From contig NC_081844.1 of NCBI RefSeq assembly GCF_963259705.1, positions 12,261,715 to 12,325,714 on the forward strand: 64,000 nt of DNA, given 5' to 3'. A program made the position numbers and the translations under genes. Source of the DNA: Myotis daubentonii (taxonomy: Eukaryota; Chordata; Mammalia; Chiroptera; Vespertilionidae). Shown one piece after another: positions 1 to 11,924 of this stretch. How positions within the stretch are numbered: the first letter of the stretch is position 1; each line of letters starts with the position of its first letter. The notes under the pieces were generated by a model. The model was given only the letters and a program-made list of their open reading frames with translations, had not been told where the DNA came from and searched no databases.

Positions 1-1092
1 GTGATAGGAGTCCTATAGGGCCCAGTAGTTCAGCCTCCCCAATTACCTGAGGTGGACACTCTTGGTGCACCCCTTTGTAGGCTGTGTGCACAGTCTTGTA
101 GCTAAGCCTTGATTACTGTTGGTGTCACTGGGAGGAATTGACCTCCAGGCCAATTGGCTGTGAGAATCAGCTATGTCTTCGGCGGGAGAACTTCTGTGCT
201 GGAGACACCCTTCTGGGGCAAGACTTGCTTCAGCGGGGCTTTGGTGCTCACTGAGTCTGCCCCCTGAGTGTGTCCCTTATGGATCTGAGGAGTTGTAATC
301 TGGATGGTCCCACTGGGTACTCTGGCTCTTGGATCTCTAAGGAGGTGCTAATTGAGCCTCTGCCTGAGGCTACCCAGCAGGAGCTATGGAGAGATCTGCA
401 GATTCCTCTTCTTTGTTTGGGGTTTGGAGGTGTCGAGATGAGGCCCAGCTGTGAAGCAGTGCAAGGTTCTGTGGGGCCTTGGGCCTTATTTTGGATGTTG
501 GGGGTCTCTCTGACCCAGCTGCAGTTTGTTAGGTAATTTCAGATTGCCAAGGGCCAGGCCATTCATATGCAAAAGCCTCCGTGCACAGCTTGGGTGGGGT
601 GAGGTGGGGTCTCAGGGAATCAACAGGGAGAAGCAAACAGCTGTGGCTCATCCTCAGCCCTGTCCTAAAGGTCTCAGTGTCCTGCGGTAATTGCTGCAAG
701 CACCTCTGAGAGAAAGCCACCCTTGAGTTCCGTCCGATGCCAGACAGTCCAGTTTCTCTCCATATGAGTCTGGGCCCCCAGAGACTCGCCCAGAACTAGA
801 GTTCAAAGCAGTCAGGAGCTTGTGTCTCCCTCCCGATTGAAAAAGACCATATCCTCAGTTGCCAGCCCTTTCCGCGCAGCCCTCCGTACCTCTGCACTTT
901 ACTTCTGCACCTCCTCTGAGTCTCAGTGTGCTTTTCTCTTTCCTTCTAGTTGTAGAATTTCCACTCAGCCAGCCTTCCTGTGGTACTGGGTGATGTCCAT
1001 TTTGTCTTTTAGTTGTAGTTTTGAAGTGGTTGTTCGAGGCAGCAATTTCTGGTGTTTACCTATGCCACCATCTTGGTTTCTCCTAAAGTTCA
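1..1092 (-). mobile_element. Half-L1 (HAL1-like) element, 5' part, cut by window edge
   Basis: Read on the minus strand, this segment begins near 1092 with an ACCAAGATGGTGGCATAGG-type L1 5' end and runs through a GC-richer 5' leader towards the left edge. The same leader is found in the plus-strand element at 28520-32104: the stretch at 30840-31150 is the reverse complement of the first 300 bases here with few differences. ORF1 and the 3' end would lie outside the window. Assignment to the same family as the other six copies is by direct comparison. It would lie inside DPYSL2 intron 1. Confidence 0.75.
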
Positions 1093-2091
1093 TTTTTTAA
1101 AACAGTGAGTGGCAGATGAAGAAACATAGATATGTGGATAAGTCTTTAGAAAAGTTTGCTAAGAAAAGGAGTAGAAAATATTACAATCTGGAGAGGATTG
1201 TGGGGTCAAGAGAGGATTTTGTGAGTTTTATAGTTGCTGCTGTTTTATAATGTTTTATCATGGAGATGCTAAAGGACCTTTGTATGCTGATAGAAATGGT
1301 CTAGCAGTGGCAGGAGTGGGTGCGGAGCTTGTAGGATGCAGAAAGTGATGGTATTCAGGGTATAGTTAGCAGATGGCCATAGGCATAGTAGGGACCTTCT
1401 TTCTGCTGTGAGGGGTAGGGGGGGGGGGGAGAGACAATACCAGTGAGGGAAGATGACAAATTTGGTGGTGAGAAGATAAATGAGACCCCTCCATAATCAC
1501 ATCTAATAAAATATAAACACTGTCCAAGTCACAAAATACCAAACGTCTCCCTCTCCCAAACAGTGTGAGTGCCTCTACTTCTTTACCAGTCACAGCTTTG
1601 GCCCCTCAATCTAATCTGCCCTTCCATAGATAAGGTTTCTTGAGATACTCAGTCATAGAATTTTCCCCACTCTATGGCAGCACCGGTCCAGAGGGAATCC
1701 TTACTTCCTTGGACCCTGCCCAAAATCACCACACCAAAGCTCAGATCCCTGTGTCGTACTCTCCTTCAGCGATGGCCACGGTTCCACAAGTATGTGTTCT
1801 CTCTCAATGCAACAAGTTATAAACCCAACTCACTTAACTACAGGTGTGGTCCTAGTGGGGACTAGAGGAAAGGCATTGACAGTCTGCACAAGTAAGAATT
1901 GAATGATTATTTGACAGGATCAAGAGTGTCTTTCTCAAACAATAATGAAAATGTAGAGACCTCATTAAAGTCAGAAATCAAACGGAACCCTCATACTACC
2001 ACCACCTTCTGACATGTTTCTAGAAGGTCAGGCCAATGTAATCAGGCAAAGAAGAGAAATAATAAATAAAGGCATTAGAGAAAAGACATAA
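1093..2091. other. Intronic sequence, no recognised feature
   Basis: No gene, RNA or clear transposon end is recognised. Short open frames here are scattered and resemble no family I know. A short G run lies near 1418-1430. It is probably ordinary DPYSL2 intron 1 sequence and old decayed repeats. Confidence 0.4.
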
Positions 2092-2104
2092 AAGTAACAT
2101 TAGG

Positions 2105-2322
2105 GCCCTGGCCGGTGTGACTCAGTTGGCTGAGCTCTGTCCCATGCATCCAGAGGTCACAGTTTGGATTCCAAGTGAGGGCATATGCTCAGGTTGCAAG
2201 CTCAATCCCCAGTAAGGGTGGGGTGGGGGGGATTGCAAAAGGCAGCTGATCCTTGTTTCTCTTTCTCCCTCTCCCATCCTCTCTCTAAAAATACATACAT
2301 ACATATATATATATATTTTTTT
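2105..2322 (+). mobile_element. VES-type tRNA-derived SINE
   Basis: The tRNA-related head (GGCCCTGGCCGGTGTG, then CAATCCCCAGTAAGGG) is followed by the CT-rich body and an AT-rich tail. It is flanked by a direct repeat AAGTAACATTAGG at 2092-2104 and 2323-2335, which marks it as an L1-mobilised insertion. The internal promoter boxes are diverged. Confidence 0.9.
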
Positions 2323-2389
2323 AAGTAACATTAGGTAATAAATTGAAAACTGTGAGAACCAAGAGTGAGTTCAGTAAGGCAATCTATTA

Positions 2390-2661
2390 TCTATACTAAT
2401 AAAAGGGTAATATGCTAATTAGACCAGGAGACCTTCTGGACAAAGCCATGGTGGCAGGGTCAAGGCAGAGGTGGTTAGGGGTGATAAGGCCAGGAGGGGA
2501 GGGCAGTTGGGGGTGAGAAGGCTGGCAGACAGAGTGGTTAGGGGTGATCAGGCAGGCAGGCAGGTAAGCGGTTCCCCCTAGGGGTCACAGATTGGAGAGG
2601 GTGCAGGCCGGGCTGAGGGACACACACCCCCATGCATGAATTTTGTGCACCGGGCCACTAG
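2390..2661 (+). mobile_element. Non-autonomous Helitron (HeliBat-like)
   Basis: The element starts with TC in TCTATACTAATAAAAGGG and ends with CTAG in GGGCCACTAG. It sits exactly between a host A (2389) and T (2662), as Helitrons do, with no target duplication. A short inverted repeat (TGCATGAATTTTGTGCA) lies just before the 3' end, as expected of the Helitron 3' hairpin. It is 272 bp and has no coding capacity. The same termini recur at 52053-52724 and 56672-57961 in the other orientation. Confidence 0.88.
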
Positions 2662-3890
2662 TTAATTAATATAAAACTCAAGAGTCAGACATAATGTAAA
2701 CTTCAAAATATAATGGGGGAATTTCCCATTCAAAATAGCAACAAAACATCTGGGAATAAATGTAACAAAAAAAAAATTCAGAAAAATAGAACAAAGGGCC
2801 TGAAAAGAGGGGATATAATATAAAGTTAGGAAGAAAGCCTGATTATCTTAAAAAATATGTTTTTTAATTCAGTATATAAATTTAATATAATGTGGCAAAA
2901 ATCACATCAGGTTTCTGTAGTTGAAAATAACTTTCATGGAAATTGCAAGTGAGTAATGACAAAATGAAGAAAAGTGAAGTTATTAAAAAATTACAGCTCA
3001 CTGGTTGAGCATTGACCTATGAACTAGGAGGTCAGGGTTCAACTCCTGATCAGGGTACATGCCTAGGTTGCAAGCTCAATCCCCAGTGTGGGTGTGCAAG
3101 AGGCAGCCAATCAATGATTCTCTCTCATCATTGATGTTTCTATCTCTCTCCCCCTCTCTGAAATCAATACAAATATATGTATATTTAAAAAGCTTACAGT
3201 AACTAAAGTGGCATTGAAATATTGTGACATTAGTAAGGCAGATCAGTGGAACAAAGCAGGAAGCCCAAACACATCCAGACATATATACAAAGTTGAGTAT
3301 ATAAGAACTACTGGTAAGTGAAGAAACATCAATTATTTAGTAATTGCCATTAGGACAACTAGCTAACTATCTGAAAAATTGTTATACCCTACTTCAAGTT
3401 ATAAATAAAAATTAATTGCCAGATTTAAATATAAACCCAAAAAAGTGTAGAAGAAAATGTAAGTAAATGATAACTTGAAAGGCAAAAAAAAGTCAGAAAA
3501 CATGAATTGACTTGTGTGAAATTTAAATTTGGATGTCAAAAAATAAAAGCCATACAAAAATTAGAGACAAACTAGGAAAAAAATGTGTAACAATTGTCTT
3601 TAAAGTGGATACATTTTGATACATAATTTTTATGAATCAATGTTTAAAATATGAATACATTAATAGGAAGTGGGCAAAAAAGGAGGATGCCACTTGTCAC
3701 CTATAAATTTGGGAAATATCTATAAGAACTATAATACCCAGTGAAGTCAGGGATGTTAAAAAGCAGTATTTCTCATTCATTTTTGGTGGAAGTATAAAGA
3801 ATGAAAGAAACAACATGACCAAATGCTATCAGTGGTTATTTCTAGATAATAAAATTATACATTCTTTCTCTCTTAAAAAAATGTTTGATC
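2662..3890 (+). mobile_element. Decayed L1 fragment, AT-rich
   Basis: Phrases such as AAAATAGCAACAAAACATCTG and GGAATAAATGTAAC near 2735-2765 resemble the second half of an old L1 ORF2 in plus orientation, but stop codons are frequent. It is interrupted by a SINE at about 2995-3193. Assignment rests on recognisable short motifs only. Confidence 0.4.
2995..3193 (+). mobile_element. VES-type SINE
   Basis: The copy has a tRNA-like head with GACCTATGAACTAGGAGGTC, then CAATCCCCAGTGTGGG, the AGCCAATCAATGATTCTCTC body, and a TCTGAAATCAATA tail. The start of the head is diverged and the target duplication is not clear. Confidence 0.8.
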
Positions 3891-3899
3891 ATATATCAG

Positions 3900-6355
3900 G
3901 AATGGAGGAACCAATATGGCAGCATAGGTAAATGCTGGTACTCACCACCTCCCAGAATCACAACAAAATTATAACTAAAATACAGAACAACAATCTTTCA
4001 GTACCACCTGAAAGCTGGCTGAATGACGTCCTACAACTAGAGAAGTAAAGAAGAAAGCACATGATGACTAGTAAAGGGCCGGGGGGGAGGGCATGATAGG
4101 CTGTTCCGACACCCATGTGTTTTCTTCAATTGGGAGGGATATCTTTGCTGCAGAGGCCTCCCATGAGGAGCAAGGGGTCCCAACCCCACACTAGATCTCC
4201 AGCCCAGGGTTCCAGAACTGGAAAGAGAAGTCCCCATAACTTCAGGTGGTAAAAACCAGCAGGGATTGTGGCTGGGTGACACAGAGGCTGCTGGAGACCC
4301 AGGCAGTTCCTCTTAAAGGACAGGCACACAAATTAACATAGACTCACTCCCTCTAAGCTCCAGAAATGGGGAAATGGCATGGGGGGATCTAGGGACATAC
4401 AAGGAGGAACTAGATTGTCTGGCATCAGAGCAAGAACTTGGGGGTGGTTTTCTACCAGATGGGGTGCTCACAGGGGTCACTGTTCCTCTGCTGAGATCTC
4501 TGTCGCAGAGCTGACTGGCAGCCATATCTGAGTTTCCATCAGCCTGATTCACACTGTTCATTCCACGCTGGTGATTCCCTGAGACTCCACCCCATCCAAT
4601 TTGCAACTTCCCCCAAGCTGTTTGTAGCTGCTTTTCCATATGAATGGCCTATCCGAGCTCAGGCTTCAGATTTTCCTAAAATCTCTCAAACAAGCAGCAG
4701 CTGTCCTCAGCGTGCCCCATACCTATCAATAAGAGGCCCAAGACAGCTTGGCCTCATCCGGTCACCTCCAAGCCCAATACAAGTAGCAACCATCTGCAGA
4801 TCGCTCTGTAGTTACTGCCAGGGGGTCCCAGGCAGTGACTGACATTGCACCTCCCAGAGGCCCCAGAGCTAGGGTACCTGATGAACAGCTTCAGACCATA
4901 CCATATTACAACTCTACACATCCATAAGTGACACACTCGAGGGGCAGACTCAGTGAGCACCAAAGCCCCACTGAAGCAAGTCCTACTCCATAGAGGCATC
5001 TCAGCTCTCCCACTGTAGTTGCAGCCAGTCCTCACATCTAATTGGCCTGAAGGTAAATCCCTCCCAGTGACACCAACAACAATCAAGGCTCAACTACAAC
5101 AGGACAGTACATACAGAGTGCCTAGCTCAGGTGACTGGGGAGGCTGAGCCACTGGGCCCTACAGGACACCTACTACACAAGGCCACTCTACCAATTCCAG
5201 GAGACATAGCAGCTCAGCCTAATACATAAAACAAATACAGGGAAGCAGTCAAAATGTGGAGACAAAGAAACATGTCACAAATGAAAGAACAGAAGAAATA
5301 TCCGGAGCGGGGGGGAATTAAATGAAATGGAAGCAAGCAAATTACTAGACACAGACTTCAAAAAAATGGTTATAATGTTGCTCAAGGATCTTAATGAGAA
5401 CTTCAAAGGACTTAGTGAAACTTCCAAGGATCTTAGTGAGAATGTCAAAGACATGAAAAAGGACCGGTCAGAAATTAAGCATACACTACCTGAAATAAAG
5501 AATAATTTACAGGGGTTCAACAGTAGAGTAGAGGATTCTGAGAATAAAATAAATGATTTGGAATATGAGGAAGCAAAACACACCCAATCAGAAGAGCAAA
5601 AAGAAAAAATAATCCAAAAAATATGAAGAGAGTGTAAGGTATCTCTGGGACAACTTCAAGCATACCAACACTTGCATTATGGGGTGGCATAAGGAGAAGA
5701 GAAAGAGCAAGATATTAAAAACCAATTTGAAGAAATGACAGAAAACGTCCCCTACCTGGTGGGAAAAAAATAAAAGACTTACAAGTCCAGGAAGCACAGA
5801 AAGTCCCAAACAAGAGGAACCTAAAGAGGCCCATACCAAGACACACCATAACTAAAATGCCAAAGGTTAAAGACAAAGAGAGAATCTTAAATGCAGCAAG
5901 GGAAAAGCAGAGGAGGAGGAGGAGGAGGAGGAGGAGGAGGAGGAGGAGGAGGAGGAGGAGGAGAAGAAGAAGAAGAAGAAGAAGAAGAAGAAGAAGAAGA
6001 AGAAGAAGAAGAAGAAGAAGAAGAAACATGAACAATAAAATGGCAATAAATACATATCTATCAACAATTGAATCTAAAAACAAAATAAACTAACAAGGAT
6101 TCTAATGAACAAAATAAACTGATGAATAAAATAGAACCAGAGGCATGGAAACATGGAGCAGACTAACAAATCTCAGAGGGAAGGGGGGCAGGGGGATTGG
6201 AAGTGATTAACCAAAGAACTTACATGCATATATGCATTACCTATGGACACAGACAACAGGGTGGTAAGGTTTGGGGTGGGGCGGGAACCAGGTTGAGGGG
6301 GACAGTGGGGGGGAGGGGGACACCTGTAATACTCTTGACAATAAGGATTTTTTTT
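3900..6355 (+). mobile_element. Half-L1 (HAL1-like) element with expanded purine repeat
   Basis: It starts GAGGAACCAATATGGCAGCATAGG, carries the shared leader to about 5270, then an ORF1 coiled-coil segment (frame open 5327-5626: L1-like ETSKDLSENVKDMKKDRSEIK) and the start of the RNA-binding part, in broken frames. The ORF1 C-terminal domain seen in the copy at 44291-45586 is missing. Its place is taken by a (GGA)n(GAA)n tract at about 5910-6026. After the tract come an ORF2-like start (MAINTYLSTIESKNKIN) and then, at once, the L1-type 3' end and T-rich tail. No ORF2 body is present. I could not find its target duplication. Confidence 0.8.
5910..6026 (+). repeat. (GGA)n/(GAA)n microsatellite inside half-L1
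   Basis: About 117 bp of uninterrupted triplet purine repeat, first GGA then AGA. It lies at the junction where related copies have only a short AGAAGAGGAAGAAG stretch, so it has expanded in situ. It makes an artificial poly-arginine frame on the plus strand and poly-leucine, poly-serine and poly-phenylalanine frames on the minus strand. None should be read as a protein. Confidence 0.95.
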
Positions 6356-6527
6356 TAAATTGCTTATTAGTGTAATCTATAGTCAACATGATACTTTGTT
6401 GTGTTACCTCTAAAAAAATAAAACTAAACTAATTGGATTAAATTAGTTTCTTATATTTATTTTCCCTAAATTCAGCTTAATCACTGCCTTATAAATATTA
6501 TATATATAATACCACATATATGTGTGA

Positions 6528-6532
<5 letters not shown>

Positions 6533-6563
<31 letters not shown>
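6533..6563 (+). repeat. (CA)n microsatellite
   Basis: About 15 uninterrupted CA units lie in AT-rich sequence between two half-L1 copies. Confidence 0.95.
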
Positions 6564-6566
<3 letters not shown>

Positions 6567-6661
6567 AATTTTCTTTGTATGAATAGGATCCTGAGATAAA
6601 AAGATCAGACCTACACAGTATGCAAAATACTCAAGAATACTAAGTTATTGCAAATGCTATT

Positions 6662-8754
6662 TTTTTTTAAAAAAATCTTTATTGTTGAAAGTATTACAGT
6701 TGCCCCCCCTTTTTTCTCCCCACTTCCCCTCTCCACCCAAATCCCACTCTACCCCAGGCCTTTACCACCCTGTTGTCTGTGCCTATGGGTAATGCATGTA
6801 TGCATACAAGTTCTTTGGGTAGTCACTTCCAATCCCCCTGCCCCCCTTGCCTCTGAGATTTGTTCATCTGTTCCATATGTCCATGCCTCTGGTTTTATTT
6901 TATTAATCAGTTTATTTTGTTCATTAGATTCCTTATTTTTTATTTTGATTTTTAGATTTAATTATTTATAGATATGTATTTATTGCCATTTTATTGTCCA
7001 CTTTTTTTTTGGTCTTTTTTTCTTCTTCTTCTCAAAGAAGACCTTTAATGTTCATGTAATACTGGTTTGGTGGTGATAAACTTCTTTAGCTTTTTCTTGT
7101 CTGAGAAGCTCTTTATCTGTCCTTCAGTTCTAAATGAGAGCTTTGCTGGGTAGAGTAGTTGAAGTTCTCACTAAGTTCCCTGAAGTTCTCATTAAGTGCC
7201 TTGAGCATCCTTATAACCAATGTTTTGAACTCTGTATATAGTAGTTTGCTTGCTTCCATTTCATTTAAGTTTTTTTCCTGGATATTTCTTCTATCCTTTC
7301 ATTTGTGACATGTTTCTTTGTCTCCACAATTTGGCGGCTTCCTTGTGTTTGTTTCTATGTATTAGGCTGAGCTGCTATGTCTCCTGGAATTGGTAGCGTG
7401 GCCTTGTGTAGTAGGTGTCCTGTAGGGCCCAGTGGCTCAGCCTCCCTAGTCACCTGAGCTGGGCACTCTAGATGAATCCTGTGTGCACTGTCCTGTTGTA
7501 GTTGAGCCTTGAGTGTTGTTGGTGTCACTGAGAGGGATTAATTACCAGGCCAACTGGCTATGCAGACCAGCTGTGACTACAGGAGAGTCCCCTATGGTGC
7601 AGGGCTTGCTTCAGCGTGGCTTTGGTGCGCACTGAGTCTGCCCCTTGACTGTGTCACTTGTGGAGGTGGTAGGGTTGGAATCTGGTGTGGTCTGAAGCTG
7701 ATCACCGGGTGCACTGGCTCCGGGGCCTCCTGAGAGGTGCAAAGTCAGCTACTGCCTGTGCCCTGCCTGGGACCACCCGACAGGAGCTGCAGAGTGATCT
7801 GCCGATGGCTGCTACTTGTGTTGGGCTTGGAGGTGACCAGGCGAAGCCAAGTTGTGAACAAAGGCAGGTTGCTGCTAGTCCCAGGCCTGGGGCCACTTAT
7901 CAAGAGGATTGGGGCATGCTGAGGCCAGCTGGTGCTTGTTTTGAGAGATTTTAGGAAAGTCTGAAGTCTGAGCCAGGACAGGCCATTCATATGGAACAGC
8001 CACTGCAAACCATTTGGGTGAGGCTGCAAATTGGATGGGGCAGGGAATCTCCAGGGTGGGGCGAACAGTGTGTGCCACGCTGATGGAGACTCAGATATGG
8101 CCACTGCCTGTTGGCACTGTGACAGAGAGGTCTCAGCAAAGGAACAATGACCTCTGCCAGCATTTTTGTCTGGGAGAAAGCTGCCTTCCCCCCACACACA
8201 CACACACACACAAGTTCTTGCCATGACGCCAGGCAATTTAGTTCCTCCCCATATGTCCCTGGATCCTTTCAAGCTGCTGCCCCAGGGCTGGAGTTCTGAG
8301 GGAGTGAGTCTGCGTAAATCCATGTGCCAGCCCTTTAAGAGGAAATGCTTGGGACTCCAGCAACTCTCTTGTCACTCAGCCACAATCCTGCTGGTTTTTA
8401 CAGCCCCAAGTTACTAAGACTCCTTTTCCCGGCACTGGAACCCTGAGCTGAGGGGTCTGGTGTGGGGCTGGGATTCCTTTATTCTTATGGGGAACCCCCT
8501 CAGCCAAGATATCCCTTCCAATTAAAACAGAAGCCACATGTTGTGGTCGGACCAGCTCGTTCCCCACCTCCACCCCTCCTACCGGTTCCTGACTGTCTTA
8601 ATGCGGCTTCTTCTTTAATTCTCTAGTTATAGAACTTCCGTTCAGCCAGATTTCAGGCAGTTCTGAATGATGGCTATTTAGTTGTAATTGTGATGTGGTT
8701 GTGGGAGGAGGTGAGTACTGCATTTACCTATGCCACCATCTTCTATGCAGTTCT
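6662..8754 (-). mobile_element. Half-L1 (HAL1-like) element with 14-bp target duplication
   Basis: It is inserted on the minus strand and flanked by TTGCAAATGCTATT at 6648-6661 and 8755-8768. From its 5' end at 8754 it has a long leader to about 7320, a short piece of ORF1, and then an internal deletion to the ORF1 C-terminus. An ORF2-like start and the L1-type 3' end follow, reaching the A-rich tail (T run at 6661-6680). There is no ORF2 body. The 3' segment (GTTGAAAGTATTACAG as read on the plus strand) matches that of genuine L1 copies elsewhere in the window. Confidence 0.88.
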
Positions 8755-8799
8755 TTGCAAATGCTATTCTTAATAAATTTCAAAGCTCCCATAAAACAA

Positions 8800-9925
8800 T
8801 AGGATTTAGTTGCATGAATATCACGCTGGACAATGAAGCCCTGGAACTTCTTTGCTAGATTTCTTTTGGTCGAGTAGCCCTACAACAGCCGGGGATGATA
8901 TAACATCAAATGCATAAGTAACAAAAGGAAATACAGATAAATCAGACTTCGTCAACATGAAAAACTGTTGTGTATCAAAGGACACTCTCAGGAAAGTGAA
9001 AAGAGAACCCACAGAATAGGAGAAGGTATTTGCAGATCGTGTATCTGAGAAGGGGCTAGTATCCACAGCACATCAAGAACTCCTACAACTCAACAAGAAA
9101 CAAACAACTGAATTTTCAAAATTCACAAGGGACTTGAATAGATTTTTTTCCCAAATAAGATATACAATTGCCAACAAGCACATAAAAAGATGCTCAACAT
9201 CACCACAATGAGATGCCACTTCACACTCACTGGGTTGGTTATAGTTTTTAAAAAGGGAGAGTAACCAGTGTTGTGGAGGATGTGCAGAAATTGGAACCCT
9301 TATACAATGTTGGGGGTATATGCAAAATTGTGGAAAACAGTTTGGCAGGTCCTCAAAAAGCTAAATTTAGAATCTCCATATGATCAGCAATTCCCTTCCT
9401 ATATAGCTAAGTGAACTGAAAACATATGTTTAAACAAAACTTTAAAAAGAATGTTAATAGCTAAATATTATTCATATTAGCTAAAGAGTGAAACAAACTA
9501 GTGAATGGTAAAGAAATTGCTACATACAAACAATGGCACATTGTTCAGTGATTAAAAAATAAAAAAGGACTGATCGCTACAATGTGAATGAGCCTGAAAA
9601 CATTACCCTAAATGAAAGAAGCCAGACACAAAAGGCCATGCATTGTATGATTCCATTTATGCAAAATGTCCAGAACAGGCAAGTCCATGGAGACAGAAAG
9701 TAGATTGGTGATTGCCAAAGGAGGATGGGGGTAGGGGGTAGGGGGTGAGAGGATAATGGGAAATGATTGCTTACTGGATATGGAGTTTCGCTTTGGAGTA
9801 ATAAAAATATTCTGGAATTAGTCAGTAGTGATGGTTGCACAACATTGTGAATGCACTAGTCACTGAATTGTAGACTAAAACGGTTAAAATAAGAATTTTA
9901 TGTTATGTAAATTTTACCTCAATTA
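8800..9925 (+). mobile_element. Old L1 fragment, ORF2 C-terminus and 3' UTR
   Basis: The series GGACACTCTCAGGAAAGTG, ACCCACAGAATAGGAGAAGG, ATGCTCAACATCACC, GTGGAAAACAGTTTGGCAG and GAAGCCAGACACAAAAGGCC is the familiar 3' end of a mammal-wide old L1 in plus orientation. The ORF2 frame is broken. It ends in the A-rich tail that has become the microsatellite that follows. Confidence 0.8.
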
Positions 9926-9934
9926 AAAGAAAGA

Positions 9935-9937
9935 AAG

Positions 9938-10002
<65 letters not shown>

Positions 10003-10085
10003 GGAAGGAAGGAAGGAAGGAAGGAAGGAAGGAAGGAAGGAAGGAAGGAAGGAAGGAAGGAAGGAAGAAAGAAAAGAAAGAAAAG
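9935..10085 (+). repeat. (GA)n(GGAA)n microsatellite at an L1 tail
   Basis: About 25 GA units are followed by about 17 GGAA units and GAAA variants. It directly follows the L1 tail and so probably grew from it. The stretch is all purine on this strand. Confidence 0.95.
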
Positions 10086-10796
10086 CCAGGGACAGCATAG
10101 CTTTCTTTCAGGGACTTTAGAGGAAATGGGGGAAGGAATCTTAAACATTAAGGCCCAGCCTAGGTTAGGTGACTGAGCAGTGGGCATAGCGAGTGATTGT
10201 AGAGCCCGGAAGACAAGCTGGGCTTCCTGACTCCTTGCCCGGAGTGCTTTCTGCCAGAGAGCGGCCTTGGAATCAGACCCCAGGCAAGCTGTCCGTAAGG
10301 TCCTGAAAGCAAACCAAGCCACCTTACGGCCAGGTGCTTCCCCTGCAAGGCATTCTTGGTGTGCAGCTCTCAGCCTACCCCACCGACCAACCAAATCCAA
10401 GTGTCCATCAGCCCACCTGCCAATCAATGCTGTTATTGATGGCCTCTTAATTATTTGCTTGTTGTTCTTGGTTTACATCAAGTAGAAAAATCACACTGTC
10501 ATCACACTGCTCTAATCTTAGAAAAGCATGTCATTCATACTCTCAGAGTTGGCCTCTGTCCAGTGATATCTGAAGACATCTCTTGAATTAAAAAAAAAAA
10601 AAGAAATGATGGACAGAATATCGAAGTTTAGGGCACATTCATAAAGACAGATCAACAGTCCCTTTTATAAATGGCTTCAAAATGTACATTGCAAAAAAGG
10701 TAGGCACAGAATTTTTTTTTTTTTTTTTGCAACAGTGAATTTTTGGAGATAAAATGAGAAAAGAATAGTTGATATAGAGAGCAATTCAGTACCTCA
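10086..10796. other. Intronic sequence without recognised genes
   Basis: Nothing coding is recognised. The 174-residue minus-strand frame that crosses this segment reads through the microsatellite and has no family resemblance. There is an 18-base T run at about 10711-10728. Confidence 0.4.
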
Positions 10797-10950
10797 CAGT
10801 GATTAAGAGGCTCCTTAGTCACATAGACCTGGGTTCAAATCCTGCCTCTGGCTTTTAACTAGCAAGTTGCTTTGTTTGTCTTTTACCTTCAGATATTTTT
10901 GCAAAATAAGAATAGCAGTAGTACCTACTCAGTATAGTTGTCTTAGCATT
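10797..10950 (+). mobile_element. MIR-like ancient SINE
   Basis: CACATAGACCTGGGTTCAA followed by ATCCTGCCTCTGGC is the B-box region and core of a mammalian-wide MIR element. The rest is diverged. Confidence 0.65.
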
Positions 10951-11094
10951 AGCAACATAGCACATATAAAGTATTTATCACAGGGCTACCCCTTAGAACA
11001 TATGAAGTTTATTAGAATATGAAATATTTTGCCCACAAAACTAAACTATATCTTTAAATTCACTATACGTGACCTTGGAACTGAACTAAAGAAT

Positions 11095-11250
11095 GGTGTG
11101 TTGCAAGAACTATGAGACTGAGTCAGGAAACCTTGGTTCAAATCCTAGTTTATGTACTTACTAAATAGCAAGGCCTCGGGATCCTCAGTAAATATCACTA
11201 AGACGCTGTGTCCTTATTTACAAAGGGAATAATGCCTATATCAGATGGTG
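11095..11250 (+). mobile_element. MIR-like ancient SINE
   Basis: The core is GAAACCTTGGTTCAAATCCT, followed by CAGTAAATATCACTAAGACG and ATTTACAAAGGGAATAATGC. This is the MIR pattern of tRNA-like head, core and 3' end with the 'AAATGGGGATAATA' type of ending. Confidence 0.6.
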
Positions 11251-11924
11251 CTGGGGCAAGTTTTAAAGTGATGTATTCCATACATTCTAAAATACAGGAT
11301 CTAGATGTAATGCTACATAAATAACAAGGTTTGACTGGTATAGGACTGCAGTGGGACTAGGCAGTTAGGGGCCTCCATTCCAGTCCTGGGACTGTCACCT
11401 GAGTTCCATGGGATGAAGTGCTATCTTTCGGGACAATTTTTCCACCTCTAGAAATGGGGTGATTAACCAGAAGGCCTCCTTCAAGCTCTCACATTTGGTG
11501 ACAGTATACATTGGACTCCATGGCCAGTTCTGACTCTCCCTTCTCTCTCAAGGAAGTAGAAAGTGCCACTGACACCAAAGGGTCCACAGGAATACTGGGC
11601 TGCCTTTTCCAAAGTAGAAAAACGCCTGGCCCTGTCCAGGTTGCCATGGGCCAGGAGCTCATGAACTACGCAACATTCAAGAGGTCGTGGCCGGATGTTG
11701 TCACTCAAAATTCGTTGACAGCAATTATCCTTCCACCTCTGAGCCTCAAGGGAAATGACGATCAGCTGGTGGGATTTCCTTCTACTCAAGCCTGAGTCCC
11801 CAGGTGGAGGTGGTGGGGTCTATTGCATCCCAAACGTAACCCTTCTTCCTTCCTCCCATAATTCATCGCGGGCCTATTAATTGAGCGACAGCTTTCCAAT
11901 ATCAATGACTCATTAAAATGTAAC
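11251..11924. other. Intronic sequence; possible third MIR remnant
   Basis: A stretch around 11335-11470 has an MIR-like CCAGTCCTGGGACTGTCACC and AGAAATGGGGTGATTAA. The overlapping frames of 94 and 102 residues at 11481-11795, one per strand, have no recognisable domain and are left as chance frames. Confidence 0.35.

Noticed and set aside
5857..6093. Plus-strand frame with a long poly-arginine run, and minus-strand poly-leucine, poly-serine and poly-phenylalanine frames
   Set aside because: They are translations of the (GGA)n(GAA)n repeat inside a broken half-L1, not genes.
7745..8323. 192-residue minus-strand frame
   Set aside because: It lies in the leader of a half-L1, the equivalent frame is broken in the other copies, and it resembles no known protein.
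9903..10427. 174-residue minus-strand frame
   Set aside because: Its C-terminal half is Phe/Leu/Pro/Ser repeat from the GGAA/GA microsatellite. The rest has no recognisable domain.
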